Made by a program: the position numbers and the translations under genes. Below the pieces are notes generated by a model that saw only the letters and a program-made list of their open reading frames with translations, was not told the DNA's origin and did not search any database. A stretch of 64,000 nt of DNA from Muricea muricata (Eukaryota; Cnidaria; Anthozoa; Malacalcyonacea; Plexauridae): positions 1,054,001 through 1,118,000 of the forward strand of contig OY979725.1 of NCBI GenBank assembly GCA_963855995.1, written 5' to 3'. Shown piece by piece: positions 47,601 through 59,435 of the stretch. Numbering within the stretch: the stretch's first letter is position 1; every line of letters starts with the position of its first letter.

Positions 47601-50600
47601 TTTTGTTTTAAAAGTCCGATCACAAAGGCTGATCTTGGTATTTACCCCTGAACGCTCATTGGCTGAACGCTACATAATTTCTCGTTTTTCCAATTTCCAC
47701 TGGTGTTAATATAATTGTAAGTGAACATGAAAAATGTTTTATATTTCGTAAACATCACCCCGTTTACAACACCACATGACTTTACTACGACTGAATGGAA
47801 ACCAGACTTAAAGAATGTTTTTACTCATGCTTCAAACAATGACTTAATGTCCACTAACAATTGAATGCAATGTTTGGTGTTACCAAGGTACATAAAATCA
47901 CAATGAACTGTTTTAAAATTAACAAGCTTCATTTTCAAAGTTAACTATGAGTTTTGTGCGATTCTTGCAAATACGAGTGCCTCTACTCCCTGTAGCTCTT
48001 GACACAGCATGTAAGCAAACGACTAGCACAGGTCCAGCTAGTGCCAGATGGAATTAATCAGGGATCAATCTGTTATATATCTAAAGGGGGGGGGGGCTTT
48101 AGTTTTTTTAAGTATTTATACAACGTCGATATTAATTAACTCAATATTATTCTCTACTCTTCTCAGGCAAAGCAAATAATTCTTGGAAGCAGTAGGGAGG
48201 ACAATGAGAAAGAAAACGATGGTATGATAACTCAGATTGTTAAACCACAAAATACTTCATGTAATGAAATGAATATATCGCCAAATGAGGCGCGTATAAG
48301 GCAATATTAAATGTATATATAATATATTAATTATAATATAATTAAATAGATCGTACCGTATGACATTCTGTAAATAACTTTTGTTAAATAATATAAAGAA
48401 TAATGCCATCACCTGGAGTTGAATTTCACGTTTCGCTGTTTGCTAACATTCCAACAAATTCATCCTAATCATTTCAAATTTGGTTTTCTTAATTACTTAA
48501 TTAAAGTATAATTTCTAATATCCTTTCAACTAACCACGTAATCCAAACGGGCAATCAATAAAAATCACTAACCAATGTAATCAATGCTCTAATTACTAAT
48601 CAAACCAATTTAGAAATTAATTATTTATTAAACTAACAATAACATACTTCTTCTGTCTATTGACTAATTGTACTGTTACTTTCAGATGTTCATCACCGAT
48701 TAATGGCCTTTTTTTTTACAGTGTTGGGTTTTCTCACCCCAGGCTAATTTTCAATCTATTGTTACCGCAACACCCTAACAACAATTTATTAGTCACGACC
48801 TTAATAACTTTCAGTAACACTTATGTTACCCTTTCCTGGTCATTTAACACACTTCACAGCCCCACCATCAATTTTTCAGCTTCAACGAGCAAAACGATGT
48901 GTTCAACAGCTACTTAAAACTGTTGCACTAATAATTACAATGTATCTGCCATATATTACCATGATATTCGAATCCAGATTTATATCGATAAAGAGATTCG
49001 ATACAGCGGAAGTATTATGAAATAAAAAAACAAAGTTGACGAGAACAAAATATAATTCAAAGAAAAGAAAACATTCTTTGTTGGGATGTTAAGATGTTTT
49101 TCTTTTACGAATTATGCCATGTGCTTTAGTTGTGAGTAATCCAGACACAAACGGCAAACCACGGCAGCAAAACAATTGCTACAGAGGTTCATACGTGAAT
49201 GTGACAACCGTTAACCAGATATTACCACCTGCGTATATACCTCTGTGTATTTCCAGCACTTCTAACACACCATCTCATTCGCACCAACTTTATGAAGCTT
49301 AATCCTACACGACGTTCGACATCCACCCACCCCTCCCTCACCAAACTTGGCGCACAAACAAAGCTGTCCTCGTGCACTAAACCACACCACGCACGTCACG
49401 ATAGTGATTATGAAGATTTAATTTTCTCTTATCATTCGCAACCATCAGAACCAGAGAATACGCGGAGGTTGACAACAAGGAAAGGCGCAAACCTACAACG
49501 ACACCTAAGCAAAGGTAACTACATCATTGCGTCCATCTAAAGATCATGTGAGGCACTCCCGGTTTTAGAACTGGAAAGTAAGTTCTTGAGGATTTGTTTG
49601 TCAAAAAGGTTTGCTTCAGTTCATTTAATTAGGTTTATTTGATTTAATAACCCATGCGATGACATACAGGGTAAATAGATCATAATAATAACTGTCGCTT
49701 ATCCTCATTAGTTTTGCATGAAAATAATTTGATTACACATGTTCGTTTGATAATTTGGAAGCATGCACGCCGACGTTCCTCAGTCCTTCTCAGAGATCTA
49801 GTGTGTTACGGAGCAATCGTAAAGAAAATAGATGCTTTGCATCAATTTATATATTTGACCAGGTTTTATTGATCAAATTCTTAGCTTTCGGAGCAGTTCA
49901 TATATTGAACTTTATTAGTTTAACATCTTACTGTAACTAATAAAATAGGGTGAAATGCACAAATACGATTTGATCTTTAAATAAATGCTTACCAACATCA
50001 GTCTCAAGTGATTCTAAATTTGGAAACTTCTTCTTGAGCAAATGATTCTAAAACTAGAAATAGAAATTAATTCTAACCTTACTTGGCTTGAGATAAGAAT
50101 TGATTGAATTTATCAAATTCTTAACTGTTTTTCAGTATTTTAGTGCCACGATCCTATTACAAATAATCACACTTCTATGCACTTAACATGTATAGTAATA
50201 ATTCTCAGAAAAGTGTAACATATTTTACACATGGTCCCAATACAGACGTCGTATTTGTAAAACTAAGCAGATATGTACACAATGCATAACGTATTCAATG
50301 TCTTTAATTAAGTTGGAATTTGTATGAAATGTCAGAGATTTTTCATGACGTGTCATTTTTGTGACGAAATGACTGATAACTAAAATTAAGAACAAGCAAC
50401 AGTCTATAAATATTGAAGCCCATAAAAGAATTAAGATGACGAAAGCAATATAATGTTGTCATAATCTCCCTAAAACGTTTTTCGAGACCTGAAATTATTA
50501 AAACATATGGAGGTAGTTTAGTTCATTTGCTAGCACAATGTAAACCTGTAACCTTATAAAGCCATTTGATATTTTGATACCGCGAAAGGTTTACAATGAC

Positions 50601-53600
50601 CAGATTATTGAATTGAGAAGACCTGAGACTTGATTCTATTTCCTTTTGAAGTTTTTAAACCAATTATATCGTTGGATTATTGTATCGAATATCAAATTAT
50701 CCCAGCTAAGCTTCACTGCAAACAGGGTCAACAAGTGACTGACTAACGTTGTTTTCTTTCAGAAAACTCTGCTCAATTCTCCAAGTCGAGCAAGAGTGCT
50801 GATCCGGAACGTCGCAAACACAAAGACACAGATGAAGCGACAGAAGAAAAGACGGTACTTTAAATGTCAACTTGAAAGCAATTTTACACAACTTGTTTGA
50901 ACAACACCAGTAGTCTAGTTAGGCTACGAGATTGCCAAGCAAACATGTTCATTTCTTTATGGTGTGAGCTTTGATGAATCTTCATTGCACCAAATTTATC
51001 CCGTCTTCTATCCCGTTTTGCATGTAAACAACCCAGGAACTGTATACGATCTCTTGAAGGCTAACTATTAACAATTTAACGGTGATTAAAAGTTAATATA
51101 AAACCAACTAATTTTCAGAAAACGTCAATGGATTCTATTAAAAGTCCATTACGCAGAAAACTACGAGTATTCAAGAAAAGAAGGTTCACCAAAGAGTCAG
51201 GAAAATCTTCCAAGAGGGTTAGCTGGTCGTCTGATGACAACAACGATGAGTCCTACCCTGGTAAAGAAGAACGTGTGTCCAGCAATAAACAAAATAAAAT
51301 TCAGGTACGTATTATATACAGTACTTGACTTAGTATGGAGATGCAAGGAACAACCAATTCACATCAAACGTTTTTTTATAGGAACGGAAATTTAGCGACA
51401 ATGAACCTTGTGAAGCTATTGTGGAAAAAGAAAATATTGCTGAGCCGAAAATGGTACAGTATTAATCTACTTTTCCGAACTACAGTTCTCGCTTTTGTTT
51501 CTCATCAAGTTGCATCAGTTAGGCCTGTTAGCTTCACCATGTTGAGTCAAGTCCGGGAAAATCAGATTTGCTACAAGTTTTGAAAACATCTTGAATCAAG
51601 CTTGTGGATAAAAAATCTTGTCAATCAACTTGCATCAAGCCAGTTGACAACTTGAAGCAGACTAGTTATCATCAAGCTAAAGCAAGCGATGTGAACGCAT
51701 CCTGATATCGGCTTGATGACTGTAGGGTAACAAAGCCTGTTTAACTTTACTTCCTTCTTTCGTAGCATCGGGAAAACAACGAGAACGAAGTTTCCATCTC
51801 ATCCTTACTCCGCGATGGTAAGACCATGGTCTCCGTTACTGGCGAAGTGGATAACCACCTGTCGGGTCACGTTAAACTACGAAATGACGACGCTCTACCA
51901 TCGAAGAAACGAAGGTTTGCCAAGGGAAAAAGACAAAAATGTAAATCGATGCCAGCCGGAGAGTTTCCGGCAATGCACGAAGATGGCGCCCTCCTCAGTA
52001 TTGACAAACCTGAATCTACGCTAACTCGCACGCAGAGCTTATCGCGCTTGTACGAGAAATTCTTGGAAAATGAGCTAATTGACACGCCCACTTCCATAAA
52101 GGAATTACAGAAGTATGGTCTTGTTAACATGAGAGAGAATAGCGCAAAGACTAAACGTTTGGGTTCATACGACGAGCAGTTGGCTTCTGAAGAAGGGCTC
52201 ATTCATCGAAGTTCGGATATGGGTGACGTCATACCTGCACAGACGGATGACGTCATGTCTAACACGGACCAAAGCGTGCATCAGACCATGAAACGAGTGA
52301 GCATGGCGTTTTCGGATATTTCACCGAATTTCAGTCCGCAGAAATCACCAGCTAGCAGCCTCGATGATTTGACCAACGAGGATGTGACTGAAGATTTGAC
52401 GGCCGGAGATTTGACCACGGAGGATTTAACAGCCGGGGATTTAACCCCGGATGAATATACCGCCGGTGATTTGACCCCGGAGGACGATACTGCTGGTGAT
52501 TTGACCCCAGAGGAATTTACTGCCGGAGATTTGAGCCATGATGAAAGCGGTACGGGCAGTCCACTACCAAATATAATGGTGAGCGGAGAAAGGCCGAATC
52601 TCGTAAGATATCGAGACGAGAGCGTATGTAATATCGATACAGACAGAAACGAGGATTCCGGACTGGAATGTAAGGAGAGCATGGAAAACGGAGTGACTAC
52701 AGAGTGGAATCAAAATGCGACCACTGATAATACATACAGTCAAGACAGCCTTTACGAAGACCAAAGCAATCCAGACAGACGCAGCGCTGTTCACAGCGAA
52801 GCCAGCAGCTATGTTGATACCCTTTCTGATGATTCATGCGACGTACATGTTGAGCAATTATGGCTGAACAACTCCAGAAGATCGTACGAACGTGTGTTTA
52901 GTCTGAAACGATCGTACAGTGAAGAAAACTTAGTCAGCAAATATCCTTTGGAGGAGAAACAAGCGGAGAACGACCCTTCAGTCGTGGCTTCGAAAAGTTG
53001 CACGCAGTTTAATCACACGCCTGTCATGCGCTCAAAAAGTGCCGATTGCTCCAAATTGGCACCACAACGGGAAAGTCGGCCGTTTACTTTTTCAGTGACG
53101 CCCAAGAAAAAAATTGTGATTAAGGATTCGCTTTGGGAGACGATCAAAGAAGACGCGGAAACAAACCATCATGAGATCTTAGTTGGAAAAGATGTTCATG
53201 TCCTACGACGTCGAAAGAAACGAAAACCAGGACACAAGAAGAGTAAGAAGAACAGATCACAGTCGAGCGAGGGACGTGTGGAAAACACGCAACATGTCGT
53301 GCGAACGTGCGCCGTATTAAACATGGGCGATTATAGAGCAACAACAAACGATAAAAATGAAATGAATAGTGCGCGCAACTCTAAGGAGAAGAAGGATTTT
53401 AAAACCAAAACAAGAGAACGTGGTGAAAAGAATGCGATGTCAGGTTCACAAAAGAACATCGAAAACAAAAGCTATTCTACATTGCCGAACTTGTCGGAGA
53501 AAACGAACAGTAATATTGTGCGGTCAGACTCACAGAATAACACTGGCAGTAATTGTGGAAATATAACGCTGGCCTCACTTAAAGAAACGGAAAAGAATTC

Positions 53601-54582
53601 TAATGCTATAACATCGCACAAAGTAGAGGAAACTGCAAATCATCAACATCCTCCGGTGACGAAAATTGCCGTAGCTTTGCGGAAAAAAGGCCACAGATCA
53701 GCGAGAAAAAAAAGTTTGGTTCGCGTTGACGGAAATGTTTCTGAAGTACCGTCAACAATCAATTATTTGTGCATCGAGACATTTCCTTCTGACAAAGCGG
53801 CAAGCACGGAGAGAGAGCCTGAAACTAGTACACGTGATGTAAAACAGACCAATGGAAACGCCGCATCGAGAGTTGAAAGGTTATCCAAGTATTTTAACGA
53901 AGTTACGACGGAGAATTACAAGCATAGCGGCAAGTACGATATGTATAAGCCAGCCGAAAGGTTACGAAAAGGTTCTAGCATCAAAAAGCGAGTCGAAGAA
54001 CTCTCGAGGCGCGAAGATAATTCCCAGAAATCCAGGAGAAACTCCGAGGGAAAATTGACAATCGAGGCAGAGTTACATTCGTTGCAAAATGCTCCGGATA
54101 GAATCGGGTTCCGTCGGCGCTCAACGTCGGACGAAGCCCATGCCAAAACTACAATCGAACTTACCAGTTCGTTGAACAACGATAAACCAAATGTGCAACA
54201 GCTTAAGAACAGACTCGAAGAACAGGACTCAGGACGAAACGAGAACAGTAAAAGTTTAGACGATAATAATGGCCTGGCAAAAAAGACCTCTACGTCTTTG
54301 CGCATCAGAGATCGAATCCAAGAGCTTGGCCAAAATCCCGATAAAAACCCGGAGAGAAATGTTGACGATGATTTACGGTCATGCAGGCGACTAAAAGAGC
54401 GGATAGAACGCCTTCGGATAGGCGCAAAGCGAGCTGAAGTCGACAGTAAACGAGACATTACGATTAGTGACGACACTAGTGAGACGAGTTCAGAACCTCA
54501 GCAAAACGAAGAGTTACGCACGGTCGTAATAAAGCGTGGATGGGTGCAGCAATTTATACAAAGGATTGAAACTGGGTCCTAG
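41648..54582 (+). CDS. PLEKHG-like Rho guanine nucleotide exchange factor (DH-PH)
   Basis: Nineteen exons: 41648-42013, 43892-43992, 44185-44254, 44755-44801, 44895-44952, 45067-45159, 45435-45491, 45586-45666, 46194-46223, 46326-46364, 46477-46593, 46812-46907, 46984-47070, 48167-48221, 49257-49514, 50763-50854, 51119-51304, 51382-51453, 51766-54582. They join in frame to 1,573 aa. The DH domain (~98-290) starts [20 protein letters not shown] and has the hallmark [16 protein letters not shown]; it catalyses GDP/GTP exchange on Rho GTPases. The PH domain (~302-405) contains GSIVLEDTFRLHG and [16 protein letters not shown]. The order and wording resemble PLEKHG1-3. The last exon codes for ~940 residues of low complexity with an acidic 10-residue repeat and several Arg-rich helices, ending [12 protein letters not shown]. 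Exon 49257-49514 is chosen by phase and is less certain. Intron 3 hosts a MITE. Confidence 0.88.
42131..42168. repeat. AT-rich palindrome
   Basis: ACTAGATTATATTAATCTAG followed by its inverted copy ending AATCTAGT, with one extra base in the right arm. Intron 1 of the RhoGEF gene. Confidence 0.6.
44086..44118. repeat. Perfect 14-bp hairpin
   Basis: AAAGATAATTAGCT, loop TAACT, AGCTAATTATCTTT. In RhoGEF intron 2, just upstream of exon 3. Confidence 0.65.
44331..44690. mobile_element. Inverted-repeat MITE, family A, copy 2
   Basis: 360 bp matching the element at 22648-22992 across both arms (AAAGAGCATCCTAAATTTAG, GAAGTTTGGTTGCAAAACA, CTTCACAGGACTATATTTTC). It is in RhoGEF intron 3; its right end is 65 bp before exon 4. 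Confidence 0.7.
47139..47333. repeat. Tandem duplication of a ~100-bp unit
   Basis: Units 47139-47239 and 47245-47333 both begin GACTTAAC.AGGAGATTACG and end AATACGTGCTCTGTAGTATCT; the second lacks 12 bp. RhoGEF intron 13. Confidence 0.75.
51545..51735 (-). repeat. Dispersed repeat, family B, copy 2 (RhoGEF intron 18)
   Basis: The minus strand shares ordered blocks with 32320-32545 (see that entry). It ends about 30 bp before the acceptor of the last RhoGEF exon. Confidence 0.6.
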
Positions 54583-54720
54583 GAGTGCAGCCACGGAATA
54601 TGCGAAATATCGAATTATTAAAATGAATTTACCAACTAGTGAAAAACCTGGCCTCAACAACACATGTCGGCTACAAAACCTAATTTATATGAAGCAATTG
54701 TTATGAAATGTAAACAAGTA

Positions 54721-54730
54721 AATAAATAAA
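54721..54730 (+). other. Polyadenylation signals for the RhoGEF gene
   Basis: Two overlapping AATAAA hexamers (54721-54726 and 54725-54730), about 140 bp beyond the stop codon. Confidence 0.65.
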
Positions 54731-55284
54731 AACCTGTGTGCATCAGGTGAATATTAATATCAGGATAAGGTTTGGGCCGTTTGTTTAAAGTTATGTTAGG
54801 GTTAGGTAACCTGGGTAAGAATTTCACCCACCGTTTTACCGACACTAGCTACGTTAGTTCGACATGTAATCAACCCCTCGGACAGTCTTATATCATTCGT
54901 TTCACAACCAGACCCTTTCCTCTCGCCTTCCCCTCGGGCTTTTTTCTCTCTCTTACCAGTTGCTCGGGGGATTCATCGATTTGCTTACGCACAATTAGAA
55001 TTAGAATTTTTTTCTCCTGAAAACAAGAAAGAAATTCTGAAACATTCAAGATACTGAAGATACTGATGCCTTTATTTCAAGGTAATAATATGCTTCGTTC
55101 TGTATCAGTAGTTCTAGGACAGTATCTATATATTTGATATGAACGAGATTCGTGGGCAATCTGGCTAAATTTAGTGCAATATTTCAACATGCAAAGTTTG
55201 CATTTTTAACATGTGAGATAGGGGCAAACGGACATCCGTCAAAACAAGGTGTAGTTTTCATGCGATGATATTCATGTAGTTTAA

Positions 55285-55580
55285 GGCGCTGTTACACTTT
55301 GCAACGTCTCTCGCAACGAATTTATTTTAAACATTGGAGTTTCATCATCTGGGATGTTACATGTTTCTTGCAACTTGTCTCGCAATCTCTATAGAGGCTG
55401 GGATCTATTTGTAAAGAGCGAGTTTCTCTTGGCTGCTCCTCAACAGAAATAGTGCGAGACAAGTTGCAAGAGGGATGTTACACTGTGCGATGACTAGAAA
55501 ATGCATTGCAGCGTTGCGGCAATCGTTGCGAAAAGTAGGACCTGATTCTACTCCGTGCAATGCTTCTTGTAACAAAAATG
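55285..55580. repeat. Repeat with alternating TTGCGAGAC / GTCTCGCAA motifs
   Basis: GTTACACTTTGCAACGTCTC, GCAACTTGTCTCGCAA and inverted GCGAGACAAGTTGCAAGAGG plus GATGTTACACTGTGC occur in both orientations. Looks like a foldback or MITE remnant; ends are not clear. Confidence 0.45.
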
Positions 55581-55631
55581 TTGCGTGACTTCTTTTGCGT
55601 TTTTGACGACCGGTAATTTCTTTTCATTAAA

Positions 55632-56151
55632 GGGAAATGGCAACAAAAATTTTCATCGGCTTATTTGAAAGAGACTCCAAAACAATATATAGAAGTCTAT
55701 TACAGAATTTTTATATCTGCCTTATTTGGTGAGATATTTTGACTTGAAATCTTTAGTTGTCCGCCATCTTGGATATTTGTAGATATGCATGACACGTCAC
55801 AACTGGGGTCACGCAATTTTTTTTTCTTACGACACAATGATTAATCTTCTCCAATAACCACACACATGATAAGTGTTTCGGATTTCAGCACAGACTGAAA
55901 AGATTTTAAACAATATTTGATTGTTGGTAGATATTTAGGAGAAGCCTTGAATGGCTTATCCCTGTTGTGACGTCACCAAAACATTGTTAATGAGGTTAAA
56001 AATTAATCCAAGATGGCGGACAGTTCGCTAATTCAGGTGACAATATCTCCCAACGTAAAACAGATATAAAAATTTTGTAAAACACGTTTATATATTACTT
56101 TTAGAGTCTCTTTCAAATGAGACAATAAAAATTTTTGTTGCCATTTCCCTT
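55632..56151. mobile_element. Inverted-repeat element with TTAAA target duplication
   Basis: 520 bp. Ends GGGAAATGGCAACAAAAATT on both strands, then TTGAAAGAGACTC on both arms and matching GTCCGCCATCTTGGA / CAAGATGGCGGAC further in. Flanked by TTAAA at 55627-55631 and 56152-56156. No transposase frame. A TTAA-type target would suggest a piggyBac-like element, but the 5-bp reading is equally possible. Confidence 0.7.
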
Positions 56152-56179
56152 AAACTGTCAAGAGGTCAAAGCTCTGTTT

Positions 56180-56940
56180 CGATTTAAAGTTCTTCACATT
56201 TATCTTCATTGAGATGTAATCCGTTGGAACTTGAGCAGTTTTCTACTGTGGAAACTGCGTCTTGGGCTTTGCTGATATCACCTTTTTTAACAACTTCAGA
56301 AACGGTCGGGTCATCGACATACTTCTGACTGGAGACTTCGGTGATTTTAAGATCATTGATCATAAATAAGAAAAGCCATGGCCGGAGTTTCGTGCCTTGA
56401 GGTACACCGGCCGTGACATCGCCCCATTCCGAAACGCAATCGATTGCGAGCTTAACTCTTTGTTTTCTATCCAACAATAGATCAACAGTCCACTACGACT
56501 GCTTTTGGAATAGGTAATCTGAAGATCTTTTCGGCGAGTATACCATGGCCAATTAGGTCAAACGCGCATTTTTGTAATCAAAAAGGACTTTTCTAATTGA
56601 AACGCCAGAACCGCCTATTGACTGAGACAGTTATAGAGCCACTGATGTTGAGGATTTTTGTATCACTCCAAATTGGTTAGGATCGATTTAGCACAAAATA
56701 GCTTGTCCTATGTACTTAAAAACAACAAATTCTTCTGCAACTTTAGAAAGGGCTGGAGTGAGGGACATTGGTCGCCAGTGTTTACAAATTTCAATTACCG
56801 GTTTCGATTTTATGATTGGAACAATATCAGCAGTTTTCCACGGAGTAGGAGTTGTTGTTCATTAAACAGACTGGCTGGGCGAGGATTTCTGCGCATTCAT
56901 TTAAGACCCTAAATGAAAATTCATTGATCCTAAGTCAACC
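56180..56940 (-). pseudogene. Decayed LINE reverse-transcriptase fragment
   Basis: The open frame 56477-56184 carries the RT signature AGVPQGTKL, FLFMINDLK and KYVDD followed by LHLNEDKCEEL, as in jockey/CR1-type non-LTR retrotransposons common in cnidarians. Upstream on the same strand other RT segments are recognisable but broken by stops and frameshifts (KPVIEICKHWRPMSLTPALS near 56800, then VAEEFVVFKYIG). No endonuclease or tail was found. The fragment is dead. Confidence 0.75.
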
Positions 56941-57433
56941 TAAACCATCATTCGAGACACCGTCTTGACCAGTTAATCTGTATCTGATTACATAGATCTT
57001 CTGCTCCCGTTGAAGGCGTCATGCCAGCATTCTGTATGCAGAATATACGATATGCTTGGTTACAGTACCATCTTGTTGCAATGTTATCCCATCACTTGAA
57101 AGAGCTAAGCACTGCCATTCAGTGTTTGGGAATTAAACCCAAGGCCATAAATAAATGACTCCTATATCAAGGACACTGAACGTAATGGCACATAAAGCTC
57201 GATCAAGAAGAAAGGCCCACGGAAAGTCATAAAAGGCAGCAGTTATTAATGATGCAAAGATCGTTAAACTTAGCTAAACAACTTAAAACATGATTACACG
57301 GCATTGATTTAGTAAGCATTGCCGTCTTTAACTCTTTCCTGAAAGAAAACAATTGCTTTAAAGTGTTTGCGCATCTTTGCACATCCATGCTGGTACCGTA
57401 ATCTTTGGGAAAAAGTCCGCCATACATATTTGG

Positions 57434-57470
57434 TACAGTGTAGTGGTTTAGACTAAACCACTACACTGTA
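57434..57470. repeat. Perfect 17-bp hairpin
   Basis: TACAGTGTAGTGGTTTA, loop GAC, then the exact inverse. A third, partial copy of the arm (CAGTGTGGTGGTTTAG) follows at ~57477. Confidence 0.7.
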
Positions 57471-57729
57471 CTTTGCAGTGTGGTGGTTTAGTGGTGCCTT
57501 GAAGTCGTTTCGTCGCTATTTCTCCACGAAGACAACTTGTCTTCTTCAATGAAGGGAAGTAACGGCGAAAGTCTTCAATGCACCAACCCTACAGGCCTGT
57601 CCCCAACCGTCAAGTTAAGGAAGTTTGCTTAAATATTAGTTAAAACACAGGGCACATAACGTTTGCCTCCTTGGCCCCGCGGTACTGCCTAGTGTTTTCC
57701 TGCACTCCATGCCCAATCTTTGAGTTGAG

Positions 57730-57830
57730 TTTTGGGTGGATCATGGACCGATCAATCCAACTGAGCTAGTGAAGAATTAAATTCTTAGCAGCAAACTCAG
57801 TTGGACTTGACCCGTCCCCGATCCATCTAA
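57730..57830. repeat. Imperfect inverted repeat
   Basis: Arms GTGGATCATGGACCGATCAA... and the inverted GATGGATCGGGGACGGGTCA pair around CAACTGAG / CTCAGTTG and AAGAATT / AATTCTT. Possibly a decayed MITE. Confidence 0.4.
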
Positions 57831-59088
57831 AACCAAAGTCAAGACAGTTACCTTTACCTCTCGGCTACGGAGGGAATGGTGTTTACCAACGAAAACTCGA
57901 ACGAGCCTTTCCTCGCCATCAGTCTGCAAGTAAAAAAAATATTATTAAAACGCCCCTTACAGGCGTTTTTTGGGCGAATTAACTAAGTAACCTAGAAATA
58001 AAGAAGTAGAAGAAAGACCTGAGTTAGAAATAATGGCAAAAACACTTCGTTTGCGCGATAAAAACTGATTTTTAGGTTCCCAAAAAGATTATTGGACTAT
58101 ACATACGGGTATTTTTCTCGCCAACAATGGTCATGTGACGTCATTTGTTGCTGGTACTCGAAGAAGAAGCTTCGTTGAAAATCTCTCCGTTTGGTCGAAA
58201 TATTTACGCTCCAAAAGTCTTCAAAGTGCTTACAAATATCAATCGATTTCATATAGATACAGAGGAGACATCAGGGGAGACGTCAGGAGCAAATTCGGGC
58301 TAAAACGACGAAGAAATAGAAAAACAGTTAGCGTCAAAATATAACGTCTTCATAAAAATTCAAAATCAAAATGGCGTCGTCTTCTTGTCTTATCTAAAGA
58401 TGCAACGAAAATCGCTCTAGTGTAGTTGGACATCAACAACATTGGATTTTTATTACACATGTAAGTATTGTCTAACTACTGTACGTATGGTTTAGTTGTG
58501 AAATATTATATTGTCTGAAAAATTGAACCTGTTTACTCGTCCAATCTGACTTTTTAAATGTAATTAAATTCAGATATATGTACTGAGATAGATGAATGGA
58601 TTTCTATTTTTCTCAATTTATAGCTACACCGTAAATGAGCCGTTCAAAATGGAACACCGGAGCCACGACTAAAATACAACCGTTTTAAGGTAAAATAATT
58701 TATGTCAAAAGCCTGTGTCATATACATATACAATAGATTAATTTTGTATTTGCCGCCATTTGAAACGTTACTATTTTTCGTATCTTACGTATTGAACGTT
58801 ACACTGTCGATATTCCAGAGACATGGCGAGATAACCACGTGACAACTGGTGTGCGAAATGCCACAGTCAAAAAAGGACTTTCAAGAGAATTTAGTGGTAA
58901 GAAAACCAAATATTACAATATACTTACTATCATTGCAATTTCACCCCCCCCCCCCCGAGCAATTTAGAAATTTACTTGGAAAAATTAATTAAGCTCTGTG
59001 TCTGTTAAGCTCCTTCTTAAGCGAACGTTAGGGAACTGGAAATAAACCAAAGGATGCCTTCAAATTCCGCCATTTTGTGTTGCGTTTT

Positions 59089-59435
59089 CAACCTCGATCC
59101 CAGGGCCCTTTCTAAAATGGAGGGAGGGAAAAGGCCCTGGCACCGGCTGCTATCTTCTGCAATTTCATTGGTCTATAACCTCACCCAGTTAATTTATTCA
59201 AAACCGTATATCTGTATATCTGCGTGGAGAAAAAATTACGAGTAAAATTTAGCGCCTTACTAAGGCGCTGCATTACGTGTTCTTTTCCAAACACTTCGAT
59301 GTATCCGTCATTTTGGAAAAAAAATCGCATACAGTTATCGCGTTAATTTATTCAAAAATCACGATTCGTGGTTTTGAAAGCCAGCCGATGCCAGGGCCAT
59401 TTCCCTCACTCTAAAAGGCCCTGGGAACGAGGTTG
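59089..59435. mobile_element. Inverted-repeat MITE with 9-bp target duplication
   Basis: 347 bp. Ends CAACCTCGATCCCAGGGCC and inverted CAACCTCGTTCCCAGGGCC match in 18 of 19 positions. Flanked by TTGCGTTTT at 59080-59088 and 59436-59444. An 8-9 bp duplication fits Mutator- or P-type transposases; no transposase frame inside. Confidence 0.8.

Noticed and set aside
51867..54476. Minus-strand frames up to 186 codons opposite the last RhoGEF exon
   Set aside because: Antisense shadows of a repetitive, codon-biased coding exon.
58135..58344. 69-codon basic frame
   Set aside because: Arg-rich but with no homology I recognise; overlaps the proposed first exon-like block and has no coding continuation.
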